The notes under the pieces: generated by a model
Told to the model about the DNA's origin: nothing
Database searches by the model: none
Seen by the model: the letters and a program-made list of their open reading frames with translations, nothing else
Origin: Gracilaria gracilis
Taxonomy: Eukaryota; Rhodophyta; Florideophyceae; Gracilariales; Gracilariaceae
Assembly: GCA_030374805.1 (NCBI GenBank)
Contig: JARGSG010000082.1
Location: 186,001-250,000, forward strand
Length of the DNA stretch: 64,000 nt
Direction: 5' to 3'
Program-made: the position numbers and the translations under genes
Part shown: piece after piece, positions 1 to 12,720 of the stretch
How the letters are laid out: each line of letters starts with the position of its first letter
How positions within the stretch are numbered: position 1 is the first letter of the stretch

Positions 1-3000
1 AGAGTGGTTCGGAAAGGTTGTTGGTGGTGCCAGATAGATTATGATTAAGCACGAGATAAGTTACTGCAGAGGAGTAGATCTGAGATACGGCGATTTCGAG
101 AATATAGAACCGGGCAGACCGGATGGGAGGAAGAGTTCTGATAGGCATTTCGTGTCATATCAAGGCTTGAAAATTAGTTTGGAAACTTTGTAAATGGCAC
201 CAGATAGATTGTGATTAAGCACGAAGTACATTGCTTGAGAAAAGTAAAGCTGAGATGTGATGAGGTCAAGAATGTAGAACTGGAGCCGACGGGATGGAAG
301 GAAGAGTTTCGATAGGCATTGAGTGTCATATCAGTGCTTGGAGAGGGGTTCGGAAAGGTTGTAGATGGTCCCAGATAGATTATGATTAAGCAAGAGATAA
401 GTTACTGCAGAGGAGTAGATCTGAGATATGACGAATTCGAGAATGTAGAACGGGGCGGACCGGATGGGAGGAAGAGTTCCGATAGGCATTGCGTATCATA
501 TCAGTGCTTGATGAGAGGTTCGGAAAGGTTGTAGGTGGTGCCAGATAGATTATGGTTGGGCACAAGATAGGTTGCCACAGAGGAGTAGATCTGAGATATG
601 ACGAATTCGAGAATGTAGAACTGGGCGAACCGGATGGGAGGAAGAATTATGATGGCCATTGCGTGCCATATCAGGGCTTGAAGAGTGGTTCGGGAAGGTG
701 GTAGGTTGCGTCAGATGGATTATGATTTAGCACGAGAAACGTTGCTGCAAATTAGTAGAGCTGAGATATGAAAAGGGCGAAAGTGCAAAATGCGAGCGAA
801 CTAGATAAAAGAAGCGGTTCTGATAGGCATTGCGTGTCATATCAGGCCTTGAAGAGTAGTTCGGAAATGTAGTAACTTGCGGCAGATGGATCATGATTAA
901 GAACGAGAGAAGTTGCTTCAAACGAGTAGAGCTGAAATATGATGATGTCGAAAATGTAGACATGGAGCAGATAGGCTAAAAGGAAGAGTTCCGATAAGCA
1001 TTGCGAGCTGTATCAATGCTTTAGAATTGTTTCGGAAAGGGTGTAATTGGTGCCAGATAGATTTTGATTCTGCACGTGATAAGTTGCTGGAGGGGAGTAG
1101 AGCTGAGATATGATGAGGTCGAGAATGTAGAAGTGGAGCAGACCGACTGAGAGAAAGAGTTCTGATAGGCATTGCGTTTCATATCAGTGCTTCAGGAGTT
1201 ATTCGAAAAGGGTGTAGGTGGTGCCAGATAGATTATTAGTAACCATGAGAGAAGGTTCTGGAGGGGAGTAGAGCTGAGATATGACGAGGTCGAGAATGTA
1301 GATCTGGAGCGGACTGACTGGGAGGGAGATTTCCAATAGGCATTGCGCGTCATATCAGTGCTTGAACAGTGGTTCGGAAAGGTTGTAGGTTGCGCCAGAT
1401 AAATTATTATTACGTTCGAGAGAAGTTGCTGCAAAAAAGTAGAGCTGAGATGTGAAAAGGGCGAAAGTGCAAAATGCGAGCGGACTAGATAACAGGAGCG
1501 GTTCTGATATGCATTGCGTGTCCTATCAGGGTTTGAAGAGTAGTTTGGAAACGTTGTTGGTTGCGCCAGAAGGATTATGATTAAGCACGAGAGAAGTTGC
1601 TGCAAAGGGGTAGAGCTGAGATATGATGAGGTCGAAAATGTAGAAATGGAGCGGACCAACTGGAAATTAGAGTTCCAAAAGGCATTGCGTGTCATATCAG
1701 TGCTTGAACAGCGGTTCGAAAAGGTTGTAGGTGGCGCCAGATGGATTATGATTAAGCACGAGGTAAGTTGCAGGACAGGAGTATAGCTGAGATATGATGA
1801 GGTCGAGAAGGTAGAAATGGAGCGGACTGGCTGGGAGGAGGAGTTCTGATGGGCATTACGTCTCATATTAGGGCTTGAAGAGTAGTTCTGCAACATTGTT
1901 GGTGACGCCAGATGGATTATGATTAAGCACGAGGTAAAGGGCCAGAGAGGAGTAGAGCTGAGTTATAAAAAGGGCGAAAGTGCAAAACGCGAGTGGATTA
2001 GATAACAGGAGCGGTTCTGATAGGCATTGCGTGTCATATCAGAGCTTGAAGAGTAGTTCGGAAATGTTGTAGCTTGCAGCAGATGGATCATGATTAAGAA
2101 CGAGAGAAGTTGTTTCAAACGAGTAGAGCTGAGATATGATGATGTCAAAAATGTAGACCTGGAGCAGATCGGCTAAGAGGAAGAGTTTCGATAGGCTTTG
2201 CGAGCTGTCTCAGTGCTTTAGAATTGTTTCGAAAAGGTGGTAGGTGGTGCGAGATAGATTATGATTCTGCCCGTAATAAGTTGCTGGAGGGGAGTAGAGC
2301 TGAGATATGATGAGGTCGAGAATGTAGAACTAGAGCGGACCGGCTGGTAGGAAGAGTTCTGATGGGCATTACGTGTAATATCAGTGCTTGAAGAGTAGTT
2401 TGGAGACTTTGTAGGTGGCGCCAGATGGATTATGATTAAGCACGAGGTAAATTGCTGGATAGGAGTAGAGCTGAGATAGGATGAGGTCGAGAATGTAGAA
2501 CTGGAGCGGACCGGATGGATTGAAGAATTCCGATAGGCATTGCGTGTCATACTAATGCTTGAAGAGTGTTTCGGAAAGGTTGTAGTTGGTGCCAGATGGA
2601 TTACGATTAAGCACGACATAAGTTGCTGGAGAGGAGAAGAGATGAGATATTAAAAGGGCGAAAGTGCAAAACATGAGCTGACTAGATAAAATGAGCGGTT
2701 CTTATAGGCATTACCTGTCATATCAGGGCTTGGAGAGTAATTCGGAAACATTGTAGGTGGCGCCAGATGGATTATGATTAAGCGCGAGGTAAAGTGCTGG
2801 ATAGGAGTAAAGCTGAGATATGATGAGGTCAAGAATGTAGAACTGGAGCAAACCGGCTGGGAGGAAGAGTGCTGATAGGCATTGCGTGTCATATCAGTGC
2901 TTGGAGAGTGGTTCGGGAAGGTTTTAAGTGGTTTGAGATAGATTATGATTAAGCACGAAGTAAGGTCCTGCAGAGAAGTAGAGCTGAGATATGGCCACGT

Positions 3001-6000
3001 CGAGAATTTAGAACTGGGCGGACTGGATGGGAGAAAGAGTTCCTCTAGGCATTGCGTGTCATATCAGTGTTTGAAGAGTGGTTCGGAAGGGTTGTAGGTT
3101 GCGCCAGATAAATTATGATTACGTTCGAGAGAAGTGGCTGCAAAGGAGTAGAGCTGAGATGTGAAAAGGGCGAAAGTGCAAAATGCGAGCGGACTAGGTA
3201 ACAGGAGCGGTTCTGATAGGCATTGAGTGTCATATTAGGGCTTGAAGAATAGTTCTACAACGTTGTAGGTGGCGCCGGATGAATTATGATTAAGCACGAG
3301 GTAAAGTGCCGGAGAGGAGTAGATCTGAGTTAAGAAAAGAGCGAAAGTGCAAAACGCGAGCGGATTAGGTAACAGGAGCGGTTCTGATAGGCATTGCGTG
3401 TCATATCAGGGCTTGTAGAGTACTTCAGAAATGTTGTAGCTTGCGGCAGCTGGATCATGATTAAGAACGTGAGAAGTTGCTTCAAACGAGTAGAGCTGAG
3501 ATATGATGATGTCAAAAATGTAGACATGGAGCAGATCGGCTAAGAGGAAGAGTTCCGATAAGCATTGCGAGCTGTATCAGTGCTTCAGTATTGTTTCGGA
3601 AAGGGTGTAATTGGTGCCAGATAGATTTTGATTCTGCACGTGATATGTTGCTGGAGTGGAGTAGAGCTGAGATATGATGAGGTCGAGAATGTAGAATTGG
3701 AGCGGACCGACTGAGAGGAAGAGTTCTGATAGGCATTTCGTGTCATATCAGTGCTTGAGGAGTTTTTCCAAAAGGGTGTAGGTGGCGCCAGATGGATTAT
3801 GATTAAGCACGAGGTAAATTGCTGGATAGGAGTAGAGCTGAGATAGGATGAGGTCGAGAATGTAGAACTGGAGCGGACCGGATGGATTGAAGAATTCCGA
3901 TAGGCATTGCGTGTCATACTAATGCTTGAAGAGTGTTTCGGAAAGGTTGTAGTTGGTGCCAGATGGATTACGATTAAGCACGACATAAGTTGCTGGAGAG
4001 GAGTAGAGATGAGATATTAAAAGGGCGAAAGTGCAAAACATGAGCTGACTAGATAAAATGAGCGGTTCTTATAGGCATTACCTGTCATATCAGGGCTTGG
4101 AGAGTAATTCGGAAACATTGTAGGTGGCGCGAGATGGATTATGATTAAGCGCGAGGTAAAGTGCTGGATAGGAGTAAAGCTGAGATATGATGAGGTCAAG
4201 AATGTAGAACTGGAGCAAACCGGCTGGGAGGAAGAGTGCTGATAGGCATTGCGTGTCACATCAGTGCTTGGAGAGTGGTTCGGGAAGGTTTTAAGTGGTT
4301 TGAGATAGATTATGATTAAGCACGAAGTAAGGTCCTGCAGAGAAGTAGAGCTGAGATATGGCCACGTCGAGAATTTAGAACTGGGCGGACTGGATGGGAG
4401 GAAGAGTTCCTCTAGGCATTGCGTGTCATATCAGTGTTTGAAGAGTGGTTCGGAAGGGTTGTAGGTTGCGCCAGATAAATTATGATTACGTTCGAGAGAA
4501 GTGGCTGCAAAGGAGTAGAGCTGAGATATGAAAAGGGCGAAAGTGCAAAATGCGAGCGGACTAGATAACAGGAGCGGTTCTGATAGGCATTGAGTGTCAT
4601 ATTAGGGCTTGACGAATAGTTCTACAACGTTGTAGGTGGCGCCGGATGAATTATGATTAAGCACGAGGTAAAGTGCCGGAGAGGAGTAGATCTGAGTTAA
4701 GAAAAGAGCGAAAGTGCAAAACGCGAGCGGATTAGGTAACAGGAGCGGTTCTGATAGGCATTGCGTGTCATATCAGGGCTTGAAGAGTAGTTCGGAAATG
4801 TTGTATCTTGCGGCAGATGGATCATGATTAAGAACGAGAGAAGTTGCTTCAAACGAGTAAAGCTGAGATATGATGATGTCAAAAATGTAGACCTGGAGCA
4901 GACCGGCTAAGATGAAGAGTTCCGATAGGCATTGCGAGCTGTATCTGTGCTTTAGAATTGTTTCGGAAAGGTTGTAATTGGTTCCAGATAGATTTTGATT
5001 CTGCACGTGATAAGTTGCTGGAGTGGAGTAGAGCTGAGATATGATGAGGTCGAGAATGTAGAACTCGAGCGGACCGACTGAGAGGAAGAGTTCTGATAGG
5101 CATTGCGTTTCATATCAGTGCTTGAAGAGTTATTCGAAAAGGGTGTAGGTGGTGCCAGATAAATTATTAGTAACCTTGAGAGAAGGTTCTGGAGGGAAGT
5201 AGAGCTGAGATATGACGAGGTCGAGAATGTAGATCTTGTGCGGACTGACTGGGAGGGAGAGTTCCTATAGGCACTGCGCGTCATATCAGTGCTTCAAGAG
5301 TGGTTGAAAAAGGTGGTAGGTTGCGTCAGATGGATTATGGTTAAGCACGAGGTAAATTGCTAGAGGGGAGTAGAGCTGAGATATAATGAGGTCGAGAATG
5401 TAGAACTGGAGCGGACCGACTGAGAGGAAGAGTGCTGATAGGCATTGCGTGTCATTTCAGTGCTTGGAGAGTAGTTCGGAAACGTTGTAAGTGGTCCGAG
5501 ATAGATTATGATTAAGCACGAGGTAAGTTCCTGCAGAGAAGTAGATCTGAGATATGACGATTTCGAGAATGTAGAACTGGGCGGACTGGATGGGAGGAAG
5601 AGTTCCGATAGGCATTGCGTGTCATATTAGTGCTTGAAGAGTGGTTCGGAAAGGTTGTAGGTGGTGCCAGATAGATTACGATTAAGCACGACTTAAGTTG
5701 CTGGAGAGGAGTAGAGATGAGATATTAAAAGGGCGAAAGTGCAAAACATGAGCGGACTAGATAAAATGAGCGGTTCTTATAGGCATTACCTGTCATATCA
5801 GGGCTCGAAGAGTAATTCGGAAACGTTGTAGGTGGCGCCAGATGGATTATGATTAAGCACGAGGTAAGTTCCTGCAGAGAAGTAGAGCTGAGATATGAAG
5901 ACGTCGAAAATGTAGAACTGGGCGAACTGGATGGGAGGAAGAGTTCCGACAGGCATTGCGTGTCATATCAGTGCTTGAAGAGTGGTTCGGAAACGCTGTA

Positions 6001-7180
6001 GGTGGCGCCAGATGGATTATGATTAAGCACGAGGTAAAGTGCCGGAGAGGAGTAGAGCTGAGTTATGAAAAGAGGGAAAGTGCAAAACGAGGGCGGATTA
6101 GATAACAGGAGCGGTTCTGATAGGCATTGCGTGTCATATCAGGGCTTGAAGAGTAGTTTGGAGACTTTGTAGATGGCGCCAGATAGATTATAATTAAGCA
6201 CGAGGTAAATTGCTGGAGAGAAGTAGAGCTGAGATATGATGAGTTCGAGAATGTAGAACTGGAGCGGACCGGATGGGAGGAAGAATTCCGAGCGGCATTG
6301 CGTGTCATATTAATGCTTGAAGAATGTTTCGGAAAGGTTGTAGTTGGTGCCAGATAGATTACGCTTAAGCACGACATAAGTTGCTGGAGAGGAGAAGAGA
6401 TGAGATATTAAAAGGGCGAAAGTGCAAAACATGAGCGGACTAGATAAAATGAGCGGTTTTTATAGGCATTACCTGTCATATCAGGGCTTGAAGAGTAATT
6501 CGGAAACGTTGTAGGTGGCGCGAGATGGATTATGATTAAGCGCGAGGTAAAGTGCTGGATAGGAGTAAAGCTGAGATATGATGAAGGCAAGAATGTAGAA
6601 CTGGAGCAGGCCGACTGGGAGAAAGAGATCTGATAGGCATTGCGTGTCATGCCATTGCTTGAAGAGTGGTTCGGGAAGGTTTTAAGTGGTCCGAGATAGA
6701 TTATGATTAAGCACGAGGTAAGTTCCTGCAGAGAAGTGGAGCTGAGATATGACGACGTCGAGAATGTAGAACTGGGCGGACTGGATGGGAGGAAGAGTTC
6801 CGATAGGCATTGCGTGTCATATCAGTGCTTGAAAAGTGGTTTGGAAAGGTTGTAGGTGGTGCCAGATAGATTATGAGTAAGCACGAAATAAGTTGCTGAA
6901 GAGGAGTAGAGCTGAGATATGAAAAGGGCGAAAGTGCAAAACGCGAGCGGACTAGATAAAAGGAGCGGTTCTGATAGGCATTGCGTGTCATATCAGGGCT
7001 GGAAGAGTGGTTCGGAAACGTTGTAGGTTGCGCCAGAAGGATTATGATTGAGCACGAGATAAGTTGCTGGAGAGGAGTATAGCTGAGATATGATGAGGTC
7101 GAGAATGTGGAACTCTAGCGAACCGGGCGGGAGTAGAATTTATGAAAGATACGAAGTGTCATCCTAGTGCTTTGCCAATA
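1..7180. repeat. ~171-bp tandem satellite array
   Basis: About 42 diverged head-to-tail monomers fill the first 7.2 kb. The landmark 'gagctgagatat' recurs at 5031, 5202 and 5373, giving a 171-bp period. Each monomer also carries 'gataggcattgcgtgtcat', 'gattatgattaagcacga' and 'ttcggaaaggttgtaggtgg'. The many short reading frames here, mostly on the minus strand, are translations of the repeat and not genes. The array starts before the window and fades out at about 7,150-7,180. The period is close to a nucleosome repeat, as in many centromeric satellites; a centromeric or pericentromeric role is inference. Confidence 0.95.
2400..4880. repeat. Higher-order repeat, period 1,367 bp (8 monomers)
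   Basis: Within the 171-bp array, a block from about 2400 to 3510 is almost identical to 3767-4877. Landmarks at 2644/4011, 3045/4412 and 3330/4697 are all exactly 1,367 bp apart, which is eight monomers. Adjacent single monomers are much more diverged than the two blocks. This is the definition of a higher-order repeat and implies recent segmental duplication or unequal exchange. Confidence 0.85.
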
Positions 7181-8565
7181 AGACACTACTATGGAACGCG
7201 CGATATTCAGATGTCCCCTGTGCAGGTCTTGCAGGTTCAGTAATCAGCAACTGCCGCTTGCCTTTTTGACACTCCTTTCTTTTAGCCTCGAGAAACAAAC
7301 TTCGAGCTCTCGGCAAGTGATGGGACATATCCGTTATGTTGCTATCAGACGCCCACTGCTCCAAAAACGAGAATTGATATAACACATCACTCTCCGCAGG
7401 TAAAGGTTGAGCAACCACAGTTTCACACTCATCATCCGAACATTTCTCGTCATTCAAAAGGCAATTAACACTACAATTATGATCCAAAATTAGAGCGTCC
7501 TGGACAACAGCCCTAGATATCTCAGGATACTTTTCAACACACTAGATATCTCAGGATTATCTTCAATATTGAGCCACGTATTAATATCCTCACCAGTAAC
7601 TTCGCGTTCCACCTGCTCGTAGAACGGATCTCGACGATCCAAAGAAACAGACAGTCGTTGAAACATTTCCACAAGTTTTCCAGATCTATCTACAGTAGCC
7701 TCCGTTCTCATTTTTCCATCGGTGGCTGTTAGTTAAGCCTCATAATGAAGAGACAGTATACGCGCTTTTACCCAACACCTGGAACTGTTTTCCTTTTTTA
7801 GAGAGCTCCAGGACTCCACCACCATATGCGATAGATCAAGAAGATGAGGGTCAAATCCTTCCGAAATTCCCGTTGTACCAGCTCTGAGTGCTCCATTACT
7901 GTCCCTCCTTTCCTGCCTAGTTTCAATATCAGCCATGATTTTGTTTAAAAGCAGATGACGATACCTTATCTTCCATGCCGCAATGACCCCCATGTCTCGT
8001 CGACGTTATAGATACAATCCACTTCGTAGGCTCTCAGCTTGTCCCTTAGCTCAGTCATTTATTTGGCTACAAGAACTGCTGACGCGCTCCCTACCTCGCC
8101 ATGTAGGGCTACTGACCGTAGAGCATGGCGTTGGATGAAGTTTTGCACCCAACCTCTTGATGCTGCAAAGTTCTGCAGTTTTTGGAAGTCGCTGGTGTTG
8201 GTCTCTCGCATGCCATTCAAACGCCTGTTGCGAATCATTAAGGCCTTGTGCTGTAGAACAGCTTGTGTCACTGGCACTTTTGTGCATCGTGCAAAGTGAA
8301 CGAATTGCAGGAGCTGTTGCTCAATAGCTGGGAACGTTGGTCGTCTGAACGATTTTCTATGCAAAGAGAGCATGTTTGGTTCGGCTTGCTTAAGCAGTCC
8401 GGGACCTCGTTGTTTTAGCGCGGTGACAGTTCGGCGGGATACGGAGTATCTGCGCATAATGAAGGCAGCATTGTGCCCAGTCGAGAGTAATCGGGCTTCC
8501 TCAATTTGCTCAGCAATGTTTAACCTTGTGCGCTTTTCCTTGCAAGGGGTCGGGCTGGAAGCCAT
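7164..8565 (-). pseudogene. Pogo/Tigger-type transposase (CENP-B-like), core deleted
   Basis: The N-terminal ORF (8565-8059) has a CENP-B/psq-type helix-turn-helix (NAAFIMRRYSVSRRTVTALK) followed by a Tc5/CENP-B second HTH ending in LHGEVGSASA. An in-frame TAA at 8059 is followed directly by MTELRDKLRAYEVDCIYNVD and ET, the first catalytic Asp motif of the DDE_1 (pogo) core. About 150 residues of core, including the other catalytic acids, are then missing. Sequence resumes in another frame at 7993 with GVIAAWKIRYRHLLLNKI, the usual 'MDQG..' helix near the end of pogo transposases, and runs through an acidic tail to about 7164. It is thus dead: one nonsense codon, one core deletion and later frame breaks. 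It abuts the 171-bp satellite. Family assignment is strong; TIRs were not identified. Confidence 0.82.
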
Positions 8566-8937
8566 TGCGAAAGACGGATCGGAGAGCCCGCAGGAGAGAA
8601 GCAGAACAGTGCATGGTTAGAGATGTATAGTGCGGTTTGCTCGGGTTTTTGGCCGGCTGCAGGGCTCAAAAGTGCCGCTGGTTTCGGCACCGCTCCAGAT
8701 CCCGCCAATTTCGTGCTGTGCGGTTTAGGGGTAGCGATATATTAAGTTCGGCACTAACCAATCAGGAACTATCTCGCGACCCCCCTCTTTTGAGATTTGA
8801 GATTTTTGGAATTATGTAAATCCGTATGAGGTATGCATAATCCCCATTGGGGTTTACACCTTTCATACTTTTTGAAAGATATTGTATCCGCTCTGCCTTC
8901 TACGCAAACTCTAACCTAATCCGGGGTTTGTAAAATT
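8566..8937. other. Intergenic, no feature recognised
   Basis: Sequence upstream of the pogo pseudogene. No ORF, RNA gene or repeat that I recognise; the short reading frames are not supported by anything. Confidence 0.5.
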
Positions 8938-8972
8938 ACCCTAAAACCCCTAAACCCCTAAAACCTAAACCT
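8938..8972. repeat. Interstitial telomere-like repeat (CCCCTAAA)n
   Basis: The stretch reads accctaaaacccctaaaccc, then ctaaaacctaaacctac: about four degenerate copies of (C)CCCTAAA(A), close to the plant/algal telomere type CCCTAAA. It sits exactly where the second satellite begins. It is short and degenerate, so it may be a telomere-healing scar or chance within an AC-rich satellite edge. Confidence 0.5.
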
Positions 8973-9437
8973 ACTTTATACATTGGATATCTCCGAACCT
9001 TCTTCTCTGTACCCCTAAATCAAACACAAATGCAAACACAGACCTAAACCCAAACGCAATTTGGAATAATATGGAAGGAAACGTTCTTAAACCTTTTGCT
9101 CATCCCGCAATTTATGCGGTGTGGTACTTGCCATGTACCCGAAGGTCCAGCTGTCAAATATTTTTACTTTTGAATCTTCATAGTTGCTCATGATCACTTT
9201 TAAGATTTCGACCGACTCGCGTTTCCGCTAGGGCAAGGAGCCCTGTCGCGAGAACTTAGTCTCCATGTATGTACAAACCAGTCTTGCATTGATCGGAGTT
9301 CGTATGAATTTACCTCCGCCGCGGGAACTCTCTCAACTCTGCCTGCACAGTTAATTGAAAACCGACCAGTTGTATATTACATTTTCCGTCGCCAGCTGGA
9401 GAGAACCGTCCCGGTGGGAACTAAATCATCTAATTTA
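8962..9437. repeat. ~460-bp satellite, left fragment
   Basis: One monomer of the second satellite, starting cctactttatacattggata. It is nearly identical to 13371-13838, including the segment 'gttcttaaaccttttgctca' and the 'gccagctggagagaaccgtc' end. It is separated from the rest of the array by the DIRS-type element, which suggests that the retroelement sits inside the satellite. Confidence 0.85.
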
Positions 9438-10434
9438 TAGATGTGTGCCCTTAACCACCGAGAGACGGGCCCAAATCTCCTGACCACGGATATCGAAATT
9501 CGTTGCCAGGAGGAAGACCACCGAACTCGCACGCAAGCCATTAAGGCTATACGCAAAGACCACAAGTGTGCAATCTCGCAATTCGCGCAGGGTAGAGGTG
9601 CCCAGGCCGAGAGCCCAAACCTTTTCGCACGTGACTGGCTGGTACTCCGCAACGCACTTCGGCGGCTGGGAACGTAGTTTCTTCCCAACGTGCATAGGCT
9701 CTTAAAACGTGCGAAACAAAAGGGTAATCCGCCAACGATCGACGAAGGAGTACGAGCTGCATTTGTCGTACGGCTCTCAGATACTGCGGTATAGAGTTTG
9801 CACTCATACTTCGTGTGCCAGAGTCTCTCTCATGGCATAGCCACCCGATATATGCAATTAGATGACCTTCAGTTACGGGAAGAATCGGTCTCCCTTCCTG
9901 AGTACAGAACTGCATCCATGTTTCCCACTGAGAATTCCTGGTGCGCGTGGTTCTAGGGCTCCACGCGTATTCCCTGAGAATCTCTAGAGCCCTCCGGGCG
10001 CCGGTAGTTTGTCCGGATACAGCAGCAGCGTGGGTCTGGCCAGCCTTCGTAAGCAGCATTTTAGAGCTCGCACGGGTCAAACGTTGATTTCCAGCAGGAT
10101 GGATTTCCACTGCGAGTTCAGAACGCGATGTGCGTCCCAAACTCTCTGCGGCGGGAGTGGGAGTCGCGTCATCTCCTGTGCCATTATCTTGGCCTAATGG
10201 GACCAGGGTTGCCGTGGCCGTTCCGGGATTACGAATATAACCGGTGCTCCGCTGGCTTGCAGCGTCAACAACGTCGGGGTACTGAGCTTCACGGGAGGGC
10301 AAAGGAGCGGTATGTCGTCCATCTGCAACCACGCTTTCGACAGCTCGCGACATACATGGCGACGGAGGAACACCGGATGTTCGCCCAGTGGGCGGTATGG
10401 AAAAGCGTCTGCGGAGGCGCGCATACCATCCCAT
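9435..10434 (-). pseudogene. Tyrosine recombinase (DIRS type), 3'-truncated
   Basis: The ORF 10434-9547 contains a core-binding domain with the phage-integrase-like segment EGHLIAYIGWLCHERDSGT. After a frameshift, an overlapping frame (9695-9435) gives VVFAYSLNGLRASSV, which fits the catalytic Arg block of tyrosine recombinases. Sequence then ends at the satellite junction, so the HxxR and nucleophilic Tyr blocks are absent. It cannot be active. It overlaps the end of the RNase H frame. The enzyme would normally integrate circular cDNA of DIRS elements without a DDE integrase. Confidence 0.75.
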
Positions 10435-11960
10435 ACGGAACGCCGTAGCTGCTTCCGGACTTGGAGGTCACCTCGAGGAAGTCGTCGCGACAAGGCGTCG
10501 GCGAAGCGATTTGCAACCGAGGGTAGCCACTCGGCCCTGATTTGAATTCCCATGCTGTCTAGAACACGCTTTAGACGCCTGAGCTCCATTATCAGTAGAC
10601 GGCTGGATGAAACAAAGGCGTTGGCGATGTGTGCAACAGCTTGATTGTCGGTGTAAAGCAGCAGGCAAGACTTGAAACTTCTCCTTAGTTTCTGGGCCAT
10701 TATGTTCGGCAGAAGCTTCCTGACCGCTTTCAGCTCTCGATAGGTTATAGAGCGCGCCCAGTCTTTTCATTTCCAGATACCCTGCGCTGTCCATGGGGCG
10801 TCTACTCCAGCCTCGAAGTTTTCCAGATTTAGTGTCCCTCCGAAGCCAACATCGCCGGCGTCTGAGTGTAGCGACGAATCTGGAGCCATCGGAAGCACCG
10901 GTCTTCCACACAATTCTGCTGCGCCCAGTTTCTTCCATTTCAGCACGTCGCGGATGCTCTGATGGCTTAGACGTCGCCGCCCACGGCCATCTCGCTTCCC
11001 CTTGCTGATATCGCAATACAGAGATCTGGTGTAGAAGCGCGCCCACGGCATTGCCAGAGTAAGAGACACACACCCCACAGAAGTGCTGTAAGAGCTTGAC
11101 GGAGATGTAACGACGCCCATAACCGGCTTCGCGAAGGAGCTTGCGTGCAAGAGAATGAACCTTCTCGACCTTGCGTGGCTGTATGTAGAACTGCATCGAC
11201 CGGGTATCCACGATAGCGCCGAGACGACTTACGCACTGTGAGGGCTCCTACTGCCCTTTTGTTTGGTTTCTCGATATTCCTAAGAGACTCAAGAGTCACT
11301 TGATTTGCCTTTGTGCCTGAATACAGTGCGCCTGTCGAGAAACGACCCCTATCGGTGATGGTGCAAGCAAGAAGTCGTCCAGATAGGCTAATACGTGATG
11401 GCCCCAGCTCTAGAGCTCCGTCACAAGCGGAATCATAAGCGGCGTGAACCAAAGCGGGGAATGTCCCCATCCAAAGGGTAAAGCGATACACTGAAAGTAG
11501 CGACCATAATACTTGAAGAGAAACCAGTCTCTCATCGTCGGAGCCAGACGCAGATGCCTGCAGCCTTTCTCGATGTCCATTTAAATCATGTAGTCTCCTT
11601 GGTTGAGCGTCATTGCAAACTCGGCCACTGACTCCATCCGTAGGAAGCCATTGTTCCAATACTTTGACTGCTTTGATAGATTGACTATGAATCTGCCTTT
11701 CAACCCATCTTCCTTTTCCTGCCACGTCGTGAAGGACGACGAGAGCACTGCCCCCGCTCTGATGGCTCTGTCTACATGATGTCTGTCGACCTCCCGGTAC
11801 ATACCCAAGCGGCATCTTTCCTCTAGATCCTTGAGTGCGAACGCTTTGTCTTCCGCTGTTTGCGGAATATCCGCCATTTAGACCCCACTCCCATGGACGA
11901 ACGGTCGGTCCGGGCGCTCGTAAACGCCATGCTTGATTGTTCGGTAGAGAAACTCCGAAC
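10194..11960 (-). pseudogene. DIRS-type reverse transcriptase-RNase H
   Basis: Reading minus-strand frames in order, GRFIVNLSKQSKYW and QGDYMI lie upstream, then a TAA nonsense codon at 11580-11582 splits what would be a K-M-D-I-E-K motif. Next come ALPFGWGHSPLWFT and, at about 11370-11385, AYLDDFLLA, the Y-x-D-D catalytic box of reverse transcriptases. RNase H follows: SSLHSDAGDVGFGG (first Asp, about 10830-10850), LLLYTDNQAVAHIAN and ADALSRRLPRGD (about 10490-10680). At least three frame changes separate these blocks. The long ORF 12091-10967 is an off-frame shadow of this gene. Confidence 0.8.
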
Positions 11961-12032
11961 AACCCAGCGCGCGCCATGCTTCGGCTTTGAGCTGTGTCGC
12001 TCTCCAAAGACGGCGCGGGAAGCCAATGGGAA

Positions 12033-12720
12033 CTACTGGTCGTGGGCAGCGACCGCTCTGCCTCCCAAACGCTTCGTCGTGTTACTAGCACTGAGCGTGG
12101 CTACCACCTTCATAAGTTGTGTACTCAGGTGAGAGTCCATCTTTGTCATCTCATCGTCCACGTTGTCCGCCGCAGCTACGTCTGTCTTGCCTTCTAGTAA
12201 AGGCATTACCAGTTTCGCATATGTCGGATCTCTTGCTGGCATCTTATAGAATTCACACTGCATTCCAACGACCCGGAGGACGTAGGTGATCGCCAACAGG
12301 CCCCAGACATCAAACTTCGTTACCCGTTCTTCCTTGTTGTCTGCAAGCGCCTCCTGGCGAAGGGCGATCGCCACTGGTGGAAAGACATCCAGTACCCAGC
12401 AGAGTTTATGTAGTTTGTTTCATACTCACACACCGCCCTGAGCCCCGAGTGTCGTTCCATATGGCGTCTCAGCGGCCACTCACGATGTTCGAAGAAGCCT
12501 CCATTGAACGCTAGAGTTGAGGGGCCCTGTTCGTAGGGGTACCGGTTAGTCCAAACTCTTTGTCGTGGCGGCACCTTCTTGCGATTTCCCGGTAAATTTT
12601 CATCCACGTACGGTCAATCCCCGAGGCTTCCAGGCTTCCCTTTTTTGAAAACTCCTTCGCTTTCTCGAACAGGAGATTCACTTCTTTAAGAGAGTTTTTA
12701 AAACTACTCATAATCGCCAA
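12033..12720 (-). pseudogene. DIRS-element gag-like protein
   Basis: Three minus-strand reading frames (12720-12511, 12607-12320, 12374-12033) lie where the gag-like gene of DIRS elements is expected, upstream of the reverse transcriptase. They contain KKGSLEASGIDRTWMKIYRE and FDVWGLLAITYVLRVVGMQC. I recognise no conserved motif; the assignment is mainly positional. Frame shifts make it a pseudogene. Confidence 0.5.

Noticed and set aside
727-6991. Many minus-strand ORFs encoding Ser/Thr-rich repeats such as STFSTSSYLSSTPLQ
   Set aside because: They are translations of the 171-bp satellite (57 codons per monomer, a multiple of three) and change with the repeat, not conserved proteins.
9438-9440. 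DIRS element ends as split direct repeats
   Set aside because: The flanking direct repeats are monomers of the 460-bp satellite, which also occur away from the element.
10967-12091. 374-codon minus-strand ORF over the DIRS region
   Set aside because: The recognisable reverse transcriptase motifs (YLDD and others) are in other frames over the same DNA; this ORF is a shadow.
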